Shown: positions 18,015 to 28,164, numbered from the stretch's first letter. The stretch is 64,000 nt of DNA from Mycolicibacterium cosmeticum (GCA_016197365.1 JACPVS010000004.1:124001-188000); one strand, 5' to 3'. Numbers and translations: made by a program. The notes: generated by a model not told the origin, from the sequence alone.

Positions 18015-18737
18015 ATGAGTGTGGTCACCGACATCCCCGAAGTGCCCGAGATCCCCGCGCCCACCGAGGACGCGCAGGCACCGGCGATCCACAAGGTGCT
18101 GCTGGTCTGGGACGCACCCAATCTGGATATGGGCCTCGGGTCGATCCTCGGTGGCCGGCCCACCGCCGCACACCGCCCGCGGTTCGACGCGCTGGGCCGC
18201 TGGTTGCTGCAGCGTACCGCCGACATCTCGGCCCTGTCGGCCGTCTCCGGCGGCGAGGACGGCTCGGCAACGCCGGTCACGTTGGAGCCCGAAGCGACCG
18301 TGTTCACCAACATCGCCCCTGGTAGCGCCGATGTCGTCCGCCCGTGGGTGGAGGCGCTGCGTAACGTGGGTTTCGCGGTCTTTGCGAAGCCGAAAGTCGA
18401 TGACGACAGCGACGTCGACAGCGACATGCTCGGCCATATCGCGCTCCGCCGGGGCGAAGGTCTGGCCGGGTTGGTGGTGGCGTCAGCCGACGGGCAGGCG
18501 TTTCGCGCACCGCTGGAGGAGATAGCTCACGAGGGCGTTCCGGTGCAGGTGCTCGGATTTCGCGAACATGCCAGTTGGGCGTTAGCGTCGGATACCTTGG
18601 AGTTTGTCGACCTGGAGGACATCGCAGGTGTCTTCAGGGAGCCGCTACCGCGAATCGGCCTTGATTCGCTGCCCGAGCAGGGCGCTTGGCTGCAGCCCTT
18701 CCGGCCGCTGTCCGCGCTACTGACCTCGCGCTTATAG
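18015..18737 (+). CDS. NYN-domain (PIN-like) protein, Rv0207c-like
   Basis: A 240-residue protein. KVLLVWDAPNLDMGLGSIL is the first strand and acidic loop of a NYN (PIN-like nuclease) domain. Further acids are in DVDSDMLGHIALRR and VVASADGQAF, giving the Asp tetrad that would hold a metal. NYN proteins are generally RNases; this one has no tested substrate known to me. The ATG at 18015 follows GAAGGACACC, 16 bp after trmB. mmpL3 starts 55 bp downstream, so the three are likely cotranscribed. Confidence 0.8.
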   Translation: MSVVTDIPEVPEIPAPTEDAQAPAIHKVLLVWDAPNLDMGLGSILGGRPTAAHRPRFDALGRWLLQRTADISALSAVSGGEDGSATPVTLEPEATVFTNIAPGSADVVRPWVEALRNVGFAVFAKPKVDDDSDVDSDMLGHIALRRGEGLAGLVVASADGQAFRAPLEEIAHEGVPVQVLGFREHASWALASDTLEFVDLEDIAGVFREPLPRIGLDSLPEQGAWLQPFRPLSALLTSRL

Positions 18738-18792
18738 ACGACAGAAGCGATAATGCGCGCGCAGCGTGACCAGAACATATTAAGGAGCTGAC

Positions 18793-21726
18793 GTGTTCGC
18801 CTGGTGGGGTCGAACGGTGTACCGATTCCGATACATAGTGATCGGTGTCATGGTTGCACTGTGCCTTGGTGGCGGCGTGTTCGGGGCAAGCCTCGGTCAG
18901 CACGTCACCCAGAGTGGTTTCTACAACGAAGGCAGCGAATCGGTACGGGCGTCGCTGCTCAGCGATGAGGTGTACGGCCGGGACCGCACCAGCCACGTCG
19001 TCGCCATCCTGACGCCGCCAGACGACAAGAAGGTCACCGACAAGGACTGGCAGAAGAAGGTCGTCGGCGAGCTTGACCAGGTCGTCAAGGATCACCCCGA
19101 CCAGATCGTAGGCTGGGTCGGCTGGCTGAAGGCGCCGGAAACCACCGATCCGACGGTCAGCCAGATGAAAACCGAGGATCTGCGCCACACCTTCGTCAGC
19201 ATCCCGCTCAAGGGCGACGACGACGACACGATCCTGAAGAACTACCAGACCGTCCAGCCCGACCTCGAGAAGATCAATGGCGGCGATATCAAACTGGCAG
19301 GCCTCAATCCGCTGGCCAGCGAGCTGACCGGAACCATCGGCACCGATCAGCAACGAGCCGAGGTGGTCATCATCCCGCTGGTGGCGGTGGTGCTGTTCTT
19401 CGTGTTCGGCGGTGCCGTCGCCGCGGCGCTGCCCGCCATCATCGGCGGCCTGACCATCGGCGGTGCGCTGGGCATTCTGCGCCTCACCGCCGAGTTCGGA
19501 CCGGTGCACTACTTCGCGCAGCCCGTCGTGACGATGATGGGCTTCGGTATCGCCATCGACTATGGCCTGTTCATCGTCAGCCGGTTCCGCGAGGAACTCG
19601 CCGAGGGTTACGACGTGGAGGCAGCCGTCCGAAGATCGGTCATGACGTCGGGCCGCACGGTCGCGTTCTCTGCGGTGATCATCGTGGCGTCGATCCTGCC
19701 GCTGCTGCTCATCCCGCTCGGCTTCCTGAAGTCGATCACCTACGCCGTCATCGCGTCGGTGCTGTTGGCCGCCATCCTGTCGATCAGCGTGTTGCCCGCC
19801 GTGCTCGGCATCCTCGGGACCAATGTCGACGCGCTCGGCGTGCGCACCCTGCTGCGGGTGCCGTTCCTGGCGAACTGGCCGTTCTCCCGCAAGATCATCG
19901 ACTGGTTCATCGAGAAGACCCAGAAGACCAAGACCCGCGAAGAGGTCGAGAAGGGATTCTGGGGCAAGCTGGTCAACATGGTGATGAAGCGGCCCATCGC
20001 CTTCGCCGCACCGATCCTCGTGATCATGACGCTGCTGGTCATCCCCATCGGGCAGTTGGCCCTCGGCGGTCTGAGCGAGAAGTACCTGCCGCCGGACAAC
20101 CCCGTCCGCAGCGCCCAGGAACAGTTCGACAAAGAGTTCGCCGGTTTCCGTACCGAGCCGCTGACCGTGGTGATCCGCAACGACAACGGCGACCCGGTGA
20201 CCGATCAGCAGCTGGCCGCGGTGCGTGCCGAGGCGCAGACGATCCCCGGCTTCGCCGGCAGCGACAACCCGTCCAAGATGTGGCAGGAACGTCCTGCCCA
20301 GGAAAGCGGCTCCAAGGATCCGTCGGTCCGGGTGATCCAGAACGGCCTGGTGAACAGCAGCACGGCCCCGAAGACCATCGAGGAACTGCGGGCGCTGACG
20401 CCGCCTCGGGGTACCACCATCCTGGTCGGCGGCACCCAGGCACTGGCCCAGGACAGCATCCTGACCCTCTTCGACAAACTGCCGCTGATCGCGGTGATCC
20501 TGGTGATCACCACGACCATCCTGATGTTCCTGGCGTTCGGCTCGATCGTGCTCCCGATCAAGGCGGCATTGATGAGCGCCCTCACACTCGGCTCCACGAT
20601 GGGCATCCTGACGTGGATGTTCGTCGAGGGTGGGCACGGTTCGGGCCTGTTCAACTACACGCCACAGCCGCTGCTGGCCCCGATGATCGGCCTGATCATC
20701 GCGGTCATCTGGGGCTTGTCCACCGACTACGAGGTCTTCCTGGTGTCCCGCATGGTGGAGGCGCGTGAGCGCGGCCTGTCCACCGCCGAGGCCATCCGGA
20801 TCGGTACCGCCACCACCGGCCGGCTGATCACCGGCGCGGCCCTGGTGCTGGCCGTCGTGGTGGCCGCGTTCGCGTTCTCCGACCTGGTCGTGATGAAGTA
20901 CCTGGCCTTCGGGCTGCTCATCGCGCTGCTGTTGGACGCCACCGTGATCCGGATGTTCCTGGTGCCGGCCATCATGAAACTGCTGGGCGACGACTGCTGG
21001 TGGGCCCCGCAGTGGATGAAGCGGATTCAGGAGCGCATCGGACTCGGCGAGGTCGAACTGCCCGACGAGCGCAAGCGCCCGACGGTGCGCGACTCCGGCG
21101 AACCCGCACCCGATCCGGCCGCCCTGGTCGGCGCGGGTGCACCGATGCTGGCGCTGCCCGCACACGACCCGACCCACCCCGCGACGCCGGTGGCGCCCGC
21201 GGGTGGCCGGCCTCCGGCGCCACCCGTCCGCTCCGCCGGACCGTCCGCCGCCGGCACCACCAGGATTCCGACGACGGCCACCACCCCGCCCGAGCCGGCG
21301 ACGACCCGGTTCGCCGCACAGCCCGAGTCGCCTGCGACCGTCGCGATCGACGCCGCCCGCAACGCGATCAACTCCTCGGGCGCGCCGACCGAACGTCGCC
21401 GCGGCGAGCCGCGCGAGATGCGCAGTGGTGAACCCCGCGACAAGCGGGAGATCGAATCGTGGCTGGGCGACCTGCGTAGCGGCGGTAGCGGCAGCGGAAC
21501 GGGACAGCAGCCGCCCCGGCCGTCTGCGCAGCCGACGGTGTCGATGGGTGATCCGGGTGGCAACACCCCGACCACGGCCATTCCCACCCAGCGCGACGTG
21601 GATGCCACCGAGAAGCTGGACACCTCCAAGGTGCGCGACAAAGCCGAGGCCGGCGATGACGCACCGACGCGCCGCAGCGGCGGGCTCAGTGCCGCCGACC
21701 TGCTGCGCCGCGAGGGCAGGCTGTAG
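18793..21726 (+). CDS. mmpL3: Trehalose monomycolate transporter MmpL3
   Basis: A 977-residue RND-type transporter that flips or exports trehalose monomycolate across the inner membrane; essential in mycobacteria and target of SQ109 and other inhibitors. Twelve TM helices and two periplasmic domains are evident. The proton-relay pairs fall at D256-Y257 (FGIAIDYGLF) and D645-Y646 (LSTDYEVF), the same numbers as in M. tuberculosis. After the last helix (about 750) there is a long Pro/Thr/Ala-rich cytoplasmic tail that ends in basic repeats, LSAADLLRREGRL. The GTG at 18793 has AAGGAG 7 nt upstream. A bidirectional terminator follows. Confidence 0.97.
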   Translation: MFAWWGRTVYRFRYIVIGVMVALCLGGGVFGASLGQHVTQSGFYNEGSESVRASLLSDEVYGRDRTSHVVAILTPPDDKKVTDKDWQKKVVGELDQVVKDHPDQIVGWVGWLKAPETTDPTVSQMKTEDLRHTFVSIPLKGDDDDTILKNYQTVQPDLEKINGGDIKLAGLNPLASELTGTIGTDQQRAEVVIIPLVAVVLFFVFGGAVAAALPAIIGGLTIGGALGILRLTAEFGPVHYFAQPVVTMMGFGIAIDYGLFIVSRFREELAEGYDVEAAVRRSVMTSGRTVAFSAVIIVASILPLLLIPLGFLKSITYAVIASVLLAAILSISVLPAVLGILGTNVDALGVRTLLRVPFLANWPFSRKIIDWFIEKTQKTKTREEVEKGFWGKLVNMVMKRPIAFAAPILVIMTLLVIPIGQLALGGLSEKYLPPDNPVRSAQEQFDKEFAGFRTEPLTVVIRNDNGDPVTDQQLAAVRAEAQTIPGFAGSDNPSKMWQERPAQESGSKDPSVRVIQNGLVNSSTAPKTIEELRALTPPRGTTILVGGTQALAQDSILTLFDKLPLIAVILVITTTILMFLAFGSIVLPIKAALMSALTLGSTMGILTWMFVEGGHGSGLFNYTPQPLLAPMIGLIIAVIWGLSTDYEVFLVSRMVEARERGLSTAEAIRIGTATTGRLITGAALVLAVVVAAFAFSDLVVMKYLAFGLLIALLLDATVIRMFLVPAIMKLLGDDCWWAPQWMKRIQERIGLGEVELPDERKRPTVRDSGEPAPDPAALVGAGAPMLALPAHDPTHPATPVAPAGGRPPAPPVRSAGPSAAGTTRIPTTATTPPEPATTRFAAQPESPATVAIDAARNAINSSGAPTERRRGEPREMRSGEPRDKREIESWLGDLRSGGSGSGTGQQPPRPSAQPTVSMGDPGGNTPTTAIPTQRDVDATEKLDTSKVRDKAEAGDDAPTRRSGGLSAADLLRREGRL

Positions 21727-21737
21727 CTCGAGATCGA

Positions 21738-21779
21738 CGAAAATGGTCGCTTCGCCACCCGGCGGGGCGACCATTTCGT
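21738..21779. terminator. Bidirectional hairpin between convergent mmpL3 and AI-2E genes
   Basis: AAATGGTCGC (21741-21750) pairs perfectly with GCGACCATTT (21767-21776), and the flanking CGA/TCG extend the stem. A-rich and T-rich ends allow it to work in both directions. It sits exactly between two convergent genes. Confidence 0.75.
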
Positions 21780-22918
21780 CATTCTGAGGAAGGTGGGTCC
21801 AGCCCCACTCCCGGCGTCTCCGCGGCCAGCAGGGCTTCCTCGGCGTCGGGATCCGGTGCCAGCAGCACCCGCACGGCGCTGTTGAGCACCGCGAGGATGG
21901 GCACCGCGAGCAGGGCGCCGACGATGCCGGCCAGCACGCCACCCCCGGCGATGGCCAGCACCACCGCGAGCGGATGCAGCGACACCGCACGACCCATCAC
22001 GATCGGTTGCAGCACATGGGCTTCCAGCTGCTGCACCGCGATGATGAGGCCTAGCGTGATCAGGGCGTACACCCAGCCCTTGGCGATGAGCGCCACGATG
22101 ACGGCGATGCCTCCGGTCAGCACCGCACCCACGAGCGGGATGAACGCACCGAGGAACACGAGCGAGGCCAGGGGCAGCGCCAGCGGCACGCCCATGATGG
22201 CCAGTCCGGTGCCGATGCCGATCGCGTCGACCAGGGCCACCAGGCACGTCGCCCGCACGTAGCCGATCAGCGAACGGAACCCGGCCCGCCCTGCGTCGCG
22301 CACCCGGTCCCGCACCGTCACCGGGAAGATCTTGGTGACGAAGGCGAAGATCTCGCGCCCGCCGTTGAGCAGGAAGATCAGCGTGAACAGCACCAGCAGG
22401 GCGCCGGTGACGATCTCGGTGATGGTGCCTGCCGTGGACAGCGCGCCGCTGGTCAGTTTGGCTTGGTTCTCCCGGATCGCGGTGATGACCGAGTCGCCGG
22501 CGTGGTCGATCTGGTCCTTGCTCAGATGCGCCGGACCCTCGATCAGCCAGATCCGCAGCCCGTCGATGCTGCGGGTCACCTGTTCGACCAGACCCGGTGC
22601 GCCGCTGACGAATTGGCTGACGACGAAGGTCATGATGCCGCCCACCACCGCGATCGCACCGAGGATCACCCCGGCCACCGCCGCACCCCGCGGTAGTCGG
22701 CGGCTGTGCAGAAGGTCGACGGCGGGCAGCAACAGCGCGGCCATCATCGCCGCCAGCGCGACGGGCACGAAGATGAGCTCCAGATGGACGACCACCCACA
22801 GTGCCGCCAGCACCGCGGTTCCGATGATCAGCAACCGCCAGGACCAGGCGGCCGTCTTGCGGATCAACGGGCTCACCGACTCGTCGGCAAACGGATCGGC
22901 GGTGGGTATCAGGCTCAT
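21779..22918 (-). CDS. AI-2E-family membrane permease
   Basis: A 379-residue protein with eight predicted TM helices in the AI-2E/PerM (TqsA) pattern. Two N-terminal helices are followed by a large extracytoplasmic segment (about 70-190), then a bundle with [20 protein letters not shown] and the family hallmark [19 protein letters not shown], and a late [24 protein letters not shown]. Family members export small molecules or act as Na+/H+ antiporters; the substrate is unknown. The ATG at 22918 begins [10 protein letters not shown]. It corresponds to Rv0205 by position, convergent with mmpL3. Confidence 0.85.
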   Translation of the reverse strand: MSLIPTADPFADESVSPLIRKTAAWSWRLLIIGTAVLAALWVVVHLELIFVPVALAAMMAALLLPAVDLLHSRRLPRGAAVAGVILGAIAVVGGIMTFVVSQFVSGAPGLVEQVTRSIDGLRIWLIEGPAHLSKDQIDHAGDSVITAIRENQAKLTSGALSTAGTITEIVTGALLVLFTLIFLLNGGREIFAFVTKIFPVTVRDRVRDAGRAGFRSLIGYVRATCLVALVDAIGIGTGLAIMGVPLALPLASLVFLGAFIPLVGAVLTGGIAVIVALIAKGWVYALITLGLIIAVQQLEAHVLQPIVMGRAVSLHPLAVVLAIAGGGVLAGIVGALLAVPILAVLNSAVRVLLAPDPDAEEALLAAETPGVGLDPPSSE

Positions 22919-22992
22919 GCGATTGAGCGTAACGGCGCGGCGCGCCCGGCCAAGGGACGTTTCCGCACGACATCGGCCGTTACTGTGTAGGC

Positions 22993-24129
22993 GTGTCGCA
23001 TGACGACGCGCCGATGAGCAGCGACCACCACCAGGCCTCCCCGCAGGACGGTCGTCGCCGCGGCAGGTATTGGTGGGTGCGCTGGGCCATCCTCGCGGTC
23101 GCCGTCGTGGTGCTGACCGTCGAACTGGTGCTGGTGTGGGACCAGCTGGCCAAGGCGTGGAAGAGCCTGCTGTCGGCGAACTGGTGGTGGGTGCTGGCCG
23201 CCGTCGGCGCGGCGATGGCCTCGATGCACAGCTTCGCCCAGATCCAGCGCACGCTGCTGCGGTCGGCCGGTGTGGACGTCCGGCAATGGCGCTCCGAGGC
23301 CGCCTTCTACGCGGGTAACGCGTTGTCGACGACGCTGCCCGGCGGGCCGGTGCTGTCGGCCACCTTCGTCTACCGCCAGCAGCGCATCTGGGGCGCATCC
23401 CCCGTGGTGGCCTCCTGGCAGCTGGTGATGTCCGGCGTCCTGCAGGTGGTCGGGCTGGCGTTGCTCGGCCTGGGCGGCGCGTTCCTGCTCGGGGCCAGCA
23501 AGAACCCGCTGTCGCTGATCTTCACCCTGGGTGGTTTCGTCGCCCTGCTGCTGCTGGCGCAGACCGTCGCGGCCAACCCGCAGCAGATCGACGGGATCGG
23601 CGTGCGGCTGTTGTCCTGGTTCAACTCACTGCGGGGTAAGCCCGTCGACACCGGGCTGGCCGGCTGGCGCAAGATGCTCGCGCAGCTGGAATCGGTGAGT
23701 CTCAGCCGCCGGGCGCTGACCAACGCGTTCAGCTGGTCGATGTTCAACTGGATCGCCGACGTGGCCTGCCTGGCGTTCGCCGCGTATGCCGCCGGTGGGC
23801 ACCCGTCGCTGGCGGGCCTGACGGTGGCCTACGCCGCGGCCCGCGCGGTCGGCTCGATCCCGTTGATGCCGGGCGGCCTGCTGGTGGTCGAGGCGGTCCT
23901 GGTGCCTGGCCTGGTGTCGAGCGGTATGACGTTGGCCCAAGCCATTTCGGCGATGCTGATCTACCGTCTGGTCAGCTGGATCTTCATCTCGACCATCGGC
24001 TGGGTGGTGTTCTTCTTCATGTTCCGCACCGAAACCGACCTGGATCCGGATGCCCCCGACACCTCGACCGAAGGCCAGCAGATGACCTACGCACCGGATC
24101 CCGACAACCCCCGCCATCCGGACTCCTGA
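22993..24129 (+). CDS. Polytopic membrane protein, YbhN/UPF0104 (lysyl-PG synthase TM-like) family
   Basis: A 378-residue protein with eight or nine TM helices; both ends are hydrophilic and cytoplasmic. The pattern [33 protein letters not shown] and, late, [28 protein letters not shown] is typical of the UPF0104/YbhN family, related to the membrane half of MprF. Those proteins are thought to move or bind lipids; no substrate is known here. The GTG at 22993 diverges from the AI-2E gene with 74 bp between. The stop overlaps the next ATG (TGATG), so the two are coupled. Positional match to Rv0204c. Confidence 0.8.
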   Translation: MSHDDAPMSSDHHQASPQDGRRRGRYWWVRWAILAVAVVVLTVELVLVWDQLAKAWKSLLSANWWWVLAAVGAAMASMHSFAQIQRTLLRSAGVDVRQWRSEAAFYAGNALSTTLPGGPVLSATFVYRQQRIWGASPVVASWQLVMSGVLQVVGLALLGLGGAFLLGASKNPLSLIFTLGGFVALLLLAQTVAANPQQIDGIGVRLLSWFNSLRGKPVDTGLAGWRKMLAQLESVSLSRRALTNAFSWSMFNWIADVACLAFAAYAAGGHPSLAGLTVAYAAARAVGSIPLMPGGLLVVEAVLVPGLVSSGMTLAQAISAMLIYRLVSWIFISTIGWVVFFFMFRTETDLDPDAPDTSTEGQQMTYAPDPDNPRHPDS

Positions 24130-25355
24130 TGCGCACCCGTTGGGCGGCAATCCTTTTCAGTACAATCGCGCTGGCTTCCGGGTGCGGGGGCAACACCGCC
24201 GACACCGCCGGCCAGGGCACCACGACCAGCACCGCCACCTCGCCCGTGCCGGCCGGAGTACCCGCGGCCACCCCGCTGCTGGCCCGCACCGTCGCCGCAC
24301 CCGTCCCGGTGCCGGCCACCGACGGGCGGACACATCTGGCCTACGAACTGCTGCTCACCAACGCGCTCAGCCAGGACGTCACCCTGCAGACGCTGACCGT
24401 GCAGGGGGACGGCGCATCGGTGCTCTCCCTGTCCGGTGACGCGCTGGCGCATTGGACCCGGATACTCGGTGCGGGCGCGAAGCCGACCACCACCATCGGG
24501 CCCGCCCAGACCGTCGCGGTGTGGATCGACGCCACGGTCGCCCCGGGCAACGTGCCCGCCCAGCTGCAGCACGCAGTCACGGTGTCGCTGAGCCAGCCCG
24601 CTCCCCCGCTGCTCCCGGCGATCATGACCGAGACGGTGGCACCGGTGACGGTGCAGACCCGCACGCCGGTGCAGATCGCCCCGCCGCTGCGGGGACCGAA
24701 ATGGCTGGACGCCAACGGATGTTGTGAGATGACTCCGCACCGGATGGCGCTCAATCCGATCGACGGCGCGCTGTGGGCGGCCGAACGGTTCGCCATCGAC
24801 TATGTCCAGCTCGACCCGGGCTACCGGTTGCTCAACGGCAGTGTCGGCAAGCTGACCAGCTACGCCTACTTCGGGGCGGACATCCATGCCGTCGCCGACG
24901 GGCCCGTGGTGGCCGTCCTGGACGGGCTGCCCGAGCAGGTGCCGGGGCAGTCGCCGACCGGTCTGACCCTGGACCAGTACGGCGGCAACCACGTCGTGCA
25001 GGACATCGGCGGGGGCAACTACGCGTTCTACGCCCACCTGAAGACCGGCAGCGTGAAAGTCCAACCGGGACAACAACTCAAGACCGGTGACGTGCTCGGC
25101 AATCTGGGCAATACCGGAAACACGGACGCACCGCATCTGCATTTCCACGTGATGGACGGTCCCGATCCGCTGCGCGCGGACGGGTTGCCGTTCGTGCTCA
25201 CGTCGTTCCGGTTGCAGGCCCAGACCGCAAGTGTCGACGTGTTCGACACCCTCATCGCCGGAAAGCCCGCCCCCCTGCGGCCCGGCGCCCCGGCCCGCGA
25301 CGAATCCGGTGTCTCCCCATTGGTTTCCGATGTGATGGACTACGACGGTGAGTAA
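24129..25355 (+). CDS. M23/LytM-like lipoprotein with an altered metal site
   Basis: A 408-residue protein with a lipoprotein signal (ALASGC, Cys at about residue 19), so it is probably anchored outside the membrane. Residues about 50-180 form an Ig-like or beta domain. The C-terminal part is a LytM/M23 domain: YFGADIHAVADGPVVAVLDG, GNYAFYAHLKTGSVKVQPGQ and PHLHFHVMD. The HxH half of the zinc site is intact, but the HxxxD half reads YFGAD, with Tyr replacing the first His. It may be a non-catalytic regulator like EnvC or NlpD rather than a hydrolase (inference). It is coupled to its neighbours by overlaps. Confidence 0.8.
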   Translation: MRTRWAAILFSTIALASGCGGNTADTAGQGTTTSTATSPVPAGVPAATPLLARTVAAPVPVPATDGRTHLAYELLLTNALSQDVTLQTLTVQGDGASVLSLSGDALAHWTRILGAGAKPTTTIGPAQTVAVWIDATVAPGNVPAQLQHAVTVSLSQPAPPLLPAIMTETVAPVTVQTRTPVQIAPPLRGPKWLDANGCCEMTPHRMALNPIDGALWAAERFAIDYVQLDPGYRLLNGSVGKLTSYAYFGADIHAVADGPVVAVLDGLPEQVPGQSPTGLTLDQYGGNHVVQDIGGGNYAFYAHLKTGSVKVQPGQQLKTGDVLGNLGNTGNTDAPHLHFHVMDGPDPLRADGLPFVLTSFRLQAQTASVDVFDTLIAGKPAPLRPGAPARDESGVSPLVSDVMDYDGE

Positions 25356-25710
25356 ACGCAGCACGGTCCTGGCCGCGGCGGCGGCCGACGCGGTGGCCGT
25401 CATCGTCTTCTGCGCCATCGGCAGGCGCAGCCACGCCGAAGGATTGACGTTGGCCGGGGTCGCTGAGACGGCCTGGCCGTTCCTCACCGGAACCCTGGTG
25501 GGCTGGCTGGTGGCGCGCGGCTGGCAGCGGCCCACGACCATCACCCCGACCGGACTGATCATCTGGGTGGCCACGGTGGCCGTCGGCATGCTGTTGCGCA
25601 AGGCGACATCCGCCGGGACGGCGGTCAGTTTTGTGGTGGTGGCGTCCCTGACGACCGCCATCCTGCTACTCGGTTGGCGCGCCGCCGCCAAGGTTGCATC
25701 CCGGTCTTGA
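25348..25710 (+). CDS. DUF3054 small membrane protein
   Basis: A 120-residue protein with four hydrophobic helices. AAAADAVAVIVFCAIGRRSHAEG and AWPFLTGTLVGWLVARGW are characteristic of DUF3054, found in actinobacteria and of unknown function. The GTG at 25348 overlaps the lipoprotein gene by 8 bp, so the three-gene run from 22993 is probably one operon. Its 3' end overlaps the end of a convergent histidine kinase gene by 86 bp. Confidence 0.75.
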   Translation: MSKRSTVLAAAAADAVAVIVFCAIGRRSHAEGLTLAGVAETAWPFLTGTLVGWLVARGWQRPTTITPTGLIIWVATVAVGMLLRKATSAGTAVSFVVVASLTTAILLLGWRAAAKVASRS

Positions 25711-27049
25711 CCGGGATGGTGGTCTCCAGGTCCACCGGCGCCGAGATGGCGATCGTGAGGGTCGCGCGCAGGCCACCCAGCGGACTGTCGGAGAGCGCCA
25801 GTTCGCCGCCGTGCAGGTCGGCCTGCTGAGTGACCAGCGCCAGACCCAGGCCGGAGCCGCCGGGGGCGGCGGTGCTGCCGCGGGCGAAGCGGCCCAGCAC
25901 GATGTCCCGCTCGTCGACGGGGACGCCCGCACCGTCGTCGTCGATGATGATGTCGATCGTGTGGGACCGCCGATGCCCGGTCAGCACAACATGTTCGGCC
26001 CCACCGTGGGTGGCGGCATTGCGCACCAGATTGTCCACCGCCAGGCGCAGCCCTCCCGGCCAGCCCCACACCGTGCCCAGATCGTCGTCCGCTTCCACCG
26101 TGAGTTCGACGGTGCTGCGCAGGTTCTCCCGCGCCACCCGGTCCAGCAGGTCGGTAACGTCGATCGGCTCCCGGTCCTCGACCTGGGCCAGCTGACCCGA
26201 GGCGAGTTGGCCCAGCGCGGTGATGGTCGCCTCGACGCGCAGCTGGGCCCGCAGCAGGTCGGCGACCACCTCGTCGCGCTCCTCGTCGGGCAGGTTGTGG
26301 ATCCGCAGCGTGTCCAGATCCGCGCGCATCGCGGTCAGCGGGGTACGCAGTTCGTGGGCCGCGTTCGCCGCGAAATCCTGGGCAGCCTGAAGGGAATTGG
26401 TGGTGGCCTGTTGGGCCGCCGCAAGACGGCGCAGCATCCCGGCCATCGCCTCGGAGAGCTCCTCGGCTTCGCGTGCGCCGGTGACCGCGGGCATCTGTTC
26501 GCTGCCGCCGCCGAGCCGGGTGGTCTGTTCGGTGAGCTTGCGCAGCGGGCGGACGGCCGGACCGGCCAGCAGCCAGCCCAGGCCGCCGGCAACGATCACC
26601 GTGAACACCCCGACGGCGGTGTAGAACGGGATCCTGGCCCGGTTGAGCAGGATGCTGTCGGCTCGAATTCCGATGGACACCAACACGTTTCCGGCTTGCT
26701 GGGTCATCTTGATGGTGCGCACCCGGTAGTCCACGCCGTTGACCGCCACGGTGTCGGTGCCGGGCTGCAGCGACGGCAGCTGGAAACCGCGCTGGAAGAC
26801 CACCTGACCGGTGGACAGTGACCGGCCGGTGGTGAGCACGCCGCGTTTGGGATCGCTGAGCTGTTCGGGGAACATGCTGGCTTCGACGATCGAATCCAGC
26901 CGCCGGTCCAGCTGGGCGTCGTCGTTGCTGGCCAGCACCACCGAGGTGAGGATGGTGAAACCGGCGACGACCGCGGCCGCGGCGACCGCCGACGCCAGCG
27001 CCACCCGGGTACGCAACGAGGCCGACCGACCGAAGCGGGACAGTCGCAC
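25625..27049 (-). CDS. Sensor histidine kinase, PrrB-like
   Basis: A 474-residue membrane kinase. It has a TM helix near the N-terminus, an extracytoplasmic sensor of about 110 residues (DDAQLDRRLDSIVEASMFPE to TIKMTQQAGNVLVSIGIRAD), a second TM helix near 165 and a HAMP domain. The H-box is NAAHELRTPLTAMRADLDTL and the ATP lid has DDDGAGVPVDERDIVLGRFARG and GSGLGLALV. The order matches M. tuberculosis PrrB, but identity is moderate, so I call it a paralogue or relative. The GTG at 27049 is 3 bp past the regulator. The last 25 residues run into a convergent gene and look non-conserved. Confidence 0.85.
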   Translation of the reverse strand: MRLSRFGRSASLRTRVALASAVAAAAVVAGFTILTSVVLASNDDAQLDRRLDSIVEASMFPEQLSDPKRGVLTTGRSLSTGQVVFQRGFQLPSLQPGTDTVAVNGVDYRVRTIKMTQQAGNVLVSIGIRADSILLNRARIPFYTAVGVFTVIVAGGLGWLLAGPAVRPLRKLTEQTTRLGGGSEQMPAVTGAREAEELSEAMAGMLRRLAAAQQATTNSLQAAQDFAANAAHELRTPLTAMRADLDTLRIHNLPDEERDEVVADLLRAQLRVEATITALGQLASGQLAQVEDREPIDVTDLLDRVARENLRSTVELTVEADDDLGTVWGWPGGLRLAVDNLVRNAATHGGAEHVVLTGHRRSHTIDIIIDDDGAGVPVDERDIVLGRFARGSTAAPGGSGLGLALVTQQADLHGGELALSDSPLGGLRATLTIAISAPVDLETTIPVKTGMQPWRRRANRVAGWRSSGTPPPQN

Positions 27050-27052
27050 GCG

Positions 27053-27775
27053 CTACGCCTCCTCCCGCAGGACGTAGCCGATCCCGCGGACCGTGTGGAT
27101 GACCCGCGGATGGCCGTCGCGCTCGAGCTTGCGCCGGAGGTAGGACACGAAGACGTCGGCGACGTTGGTGTCGACGTCGAAGTCGTAACCCCACACCAGT
27201 TCCAGCAGCCGCTGGCGGGAGAGCACCACGCCCGCGTTCTCGGCGAGCACCGCGAGCAGGTCGAATTCTCGCTTGGTCAGGTCCGCGCGATCACCGTCCA
27301 CGAAGACCAGCCGGCGGGCGGTGTCGATGGTCAGCGGCCCCACCGACATGGTGTCCGAGGGCCGCTCGGAATGACCGGCCCGGCGAAGGAGCGCATGCAA
27401 CCGCGCCACCAGCTCACCCAGGTCGAAAGGTTTGGTCAGGTAGTCGTCGGCGCCGGCCTCCAGGCCGGCGATCCGGTCGTTGACCGTGTCGCGCGCCGAG
27501 AGCACACAGATCGGGATGTCATTGCCGAGCGCCCGGAGCGCCGTGACCACGGCGACCCCGTCGAGTTCGGGCATCTGTACGTCCAGCACGAGCGCGTCGT
27601 GCGCCTCGGTGGACAGCAGGCGCAACGCCTCCTTGCCGTTGGCCGCGACCCGGACGTCGAACCCCGAGTGTCGTAGCCCGCGGGCCACCGAGGTTCGCAC
27701 GTCCGGGTCGTCGTCGACCATGAGCACCATACGACCGGTGCTCTCCGAGGAGACTGAATCAAGCGCGCCAGGCAC
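27053..27775 (-). CDS. OmpR-family response regulator, PrrA-like
   Basis: A 240-residue regulator. The receiver has the acidic pocket MVDDDPDVR, the phospho-acceptor Asp in [13 protein letters not shown] and the Lys in [17 protein letters not shown]. The C-terminal winged helix has [39 protein letters not shown] and VRGIGYVLR. It closely resembles PrrA. The GTG at 27775 lies 5 bp after the stop of a hemophore-like gene, so the TCS seems to be transcribed from the hemophore promoters. An internal ATG at 27730 is an alternative start that would remove 15 residues. Confidence 0.88.
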   Translation of the reverse strand: MPGALDSVSSESTGRMVLMVDDDPDVRTSVARGLRHSGFDVRVAANGKEALRLLSTEAHDALVLDVQMPELDGVAVVTALRALGNDIPICVLSARDTVNDRIAGLEAGADDYLTKPFDLGELVARLHALLRRAGHSERPSDTMSVGPLTIDTARRLVFVDGDRADLTKREFDLLAVLAENAGVVLSRQRLLELVWGYDFDVDTNVADVFVSYLRRKLERDGHPRVIHTVRGIGYVLREEA

Positions 27776-27780
27776 GCTGC

Positions 27781-28164
27781 CTACGGTATGGCAGGCGCGG
27801 GTGCCGCGCCGCAGCGGTTCTTCAGATCCACCAACGGCTGCCGGATGCCGCTCAGCTCCGCCTTGGTCTGCGGATTCTGGTCGAGGTACTTGGTCACCTC
27901 GCCGCGGACCTCGTCACGGGGCAGGCCCTCGAGGCTGGTGAAGAACCAGTTCACGTCGGGGTGGGAGAACAGGTACGCGGACGTCGCCGCGGAGACGCCC
28001 GCAGCCACCTGCGAGAGGTCGCCTGCGGTGCAGTTGGGCGGGTTGTTCGCCGGGTCGTCGGCAAAGGCCGACGGGACGGCACCGAACAACATCGCACCGG
28101 CGAGTGCGCCGGTGCCTACCGCGCCAGCAACCGCACGCCGCGCAGCACGAGCCGAGAGCAACAT
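27781..28164 (-). CDS. Hemophore-like secreted protein (second copy)
   Basis: A 127-residue exported protein with a signal peptide ending AVPSAFADD. The mature part has two cysteines (NCTAGDL and NRCGAAP) and a helical core: [51 protein letters not shown]. This repeats the Cys-helix-HP-helix-Cys plan of the neighbouring Rv0203-type hemophore (YLDAHPETN, YFDANPQAG, QPLVSLSTQC). It is therefore probably a haem-binding paralogue. The ATG at 28164 has AAGGAG 7 nt upstream, clearly better than starts farther out. Next downstream is the response regulator, 5 bp away. Confidence 0.8.
   Translation of the reverse strand: MLLSARAARRAVAGAVGTGALAGAMLFGAVPSAFADDPANNPPNCTAGDLSQVAAGVSAATSAYLFSHPDVNWFFTSLEGLPRDEVRGEVTKYLDQNPQTKAELSGIRQPLVDLKNRCGAAPAPAIP

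Noticed and set aside
18634..21990. Open frame of about 1,118 codons on the minus strand opposite mmpL3
   Set aside because: Its product is rich in His, Gln, Asp and Arg with no domains, as expected from the antisense of a G+C-rich gene. MmpL3 on the plus strand is beyond doubt.
24087..27194. Open frame of about 1,035 codons on the minus strand
   Set aside because: It crosses the kinase gene in another phase and runs antisense to the M23 gene. Its product is Arg/Gly-rich without motifs.
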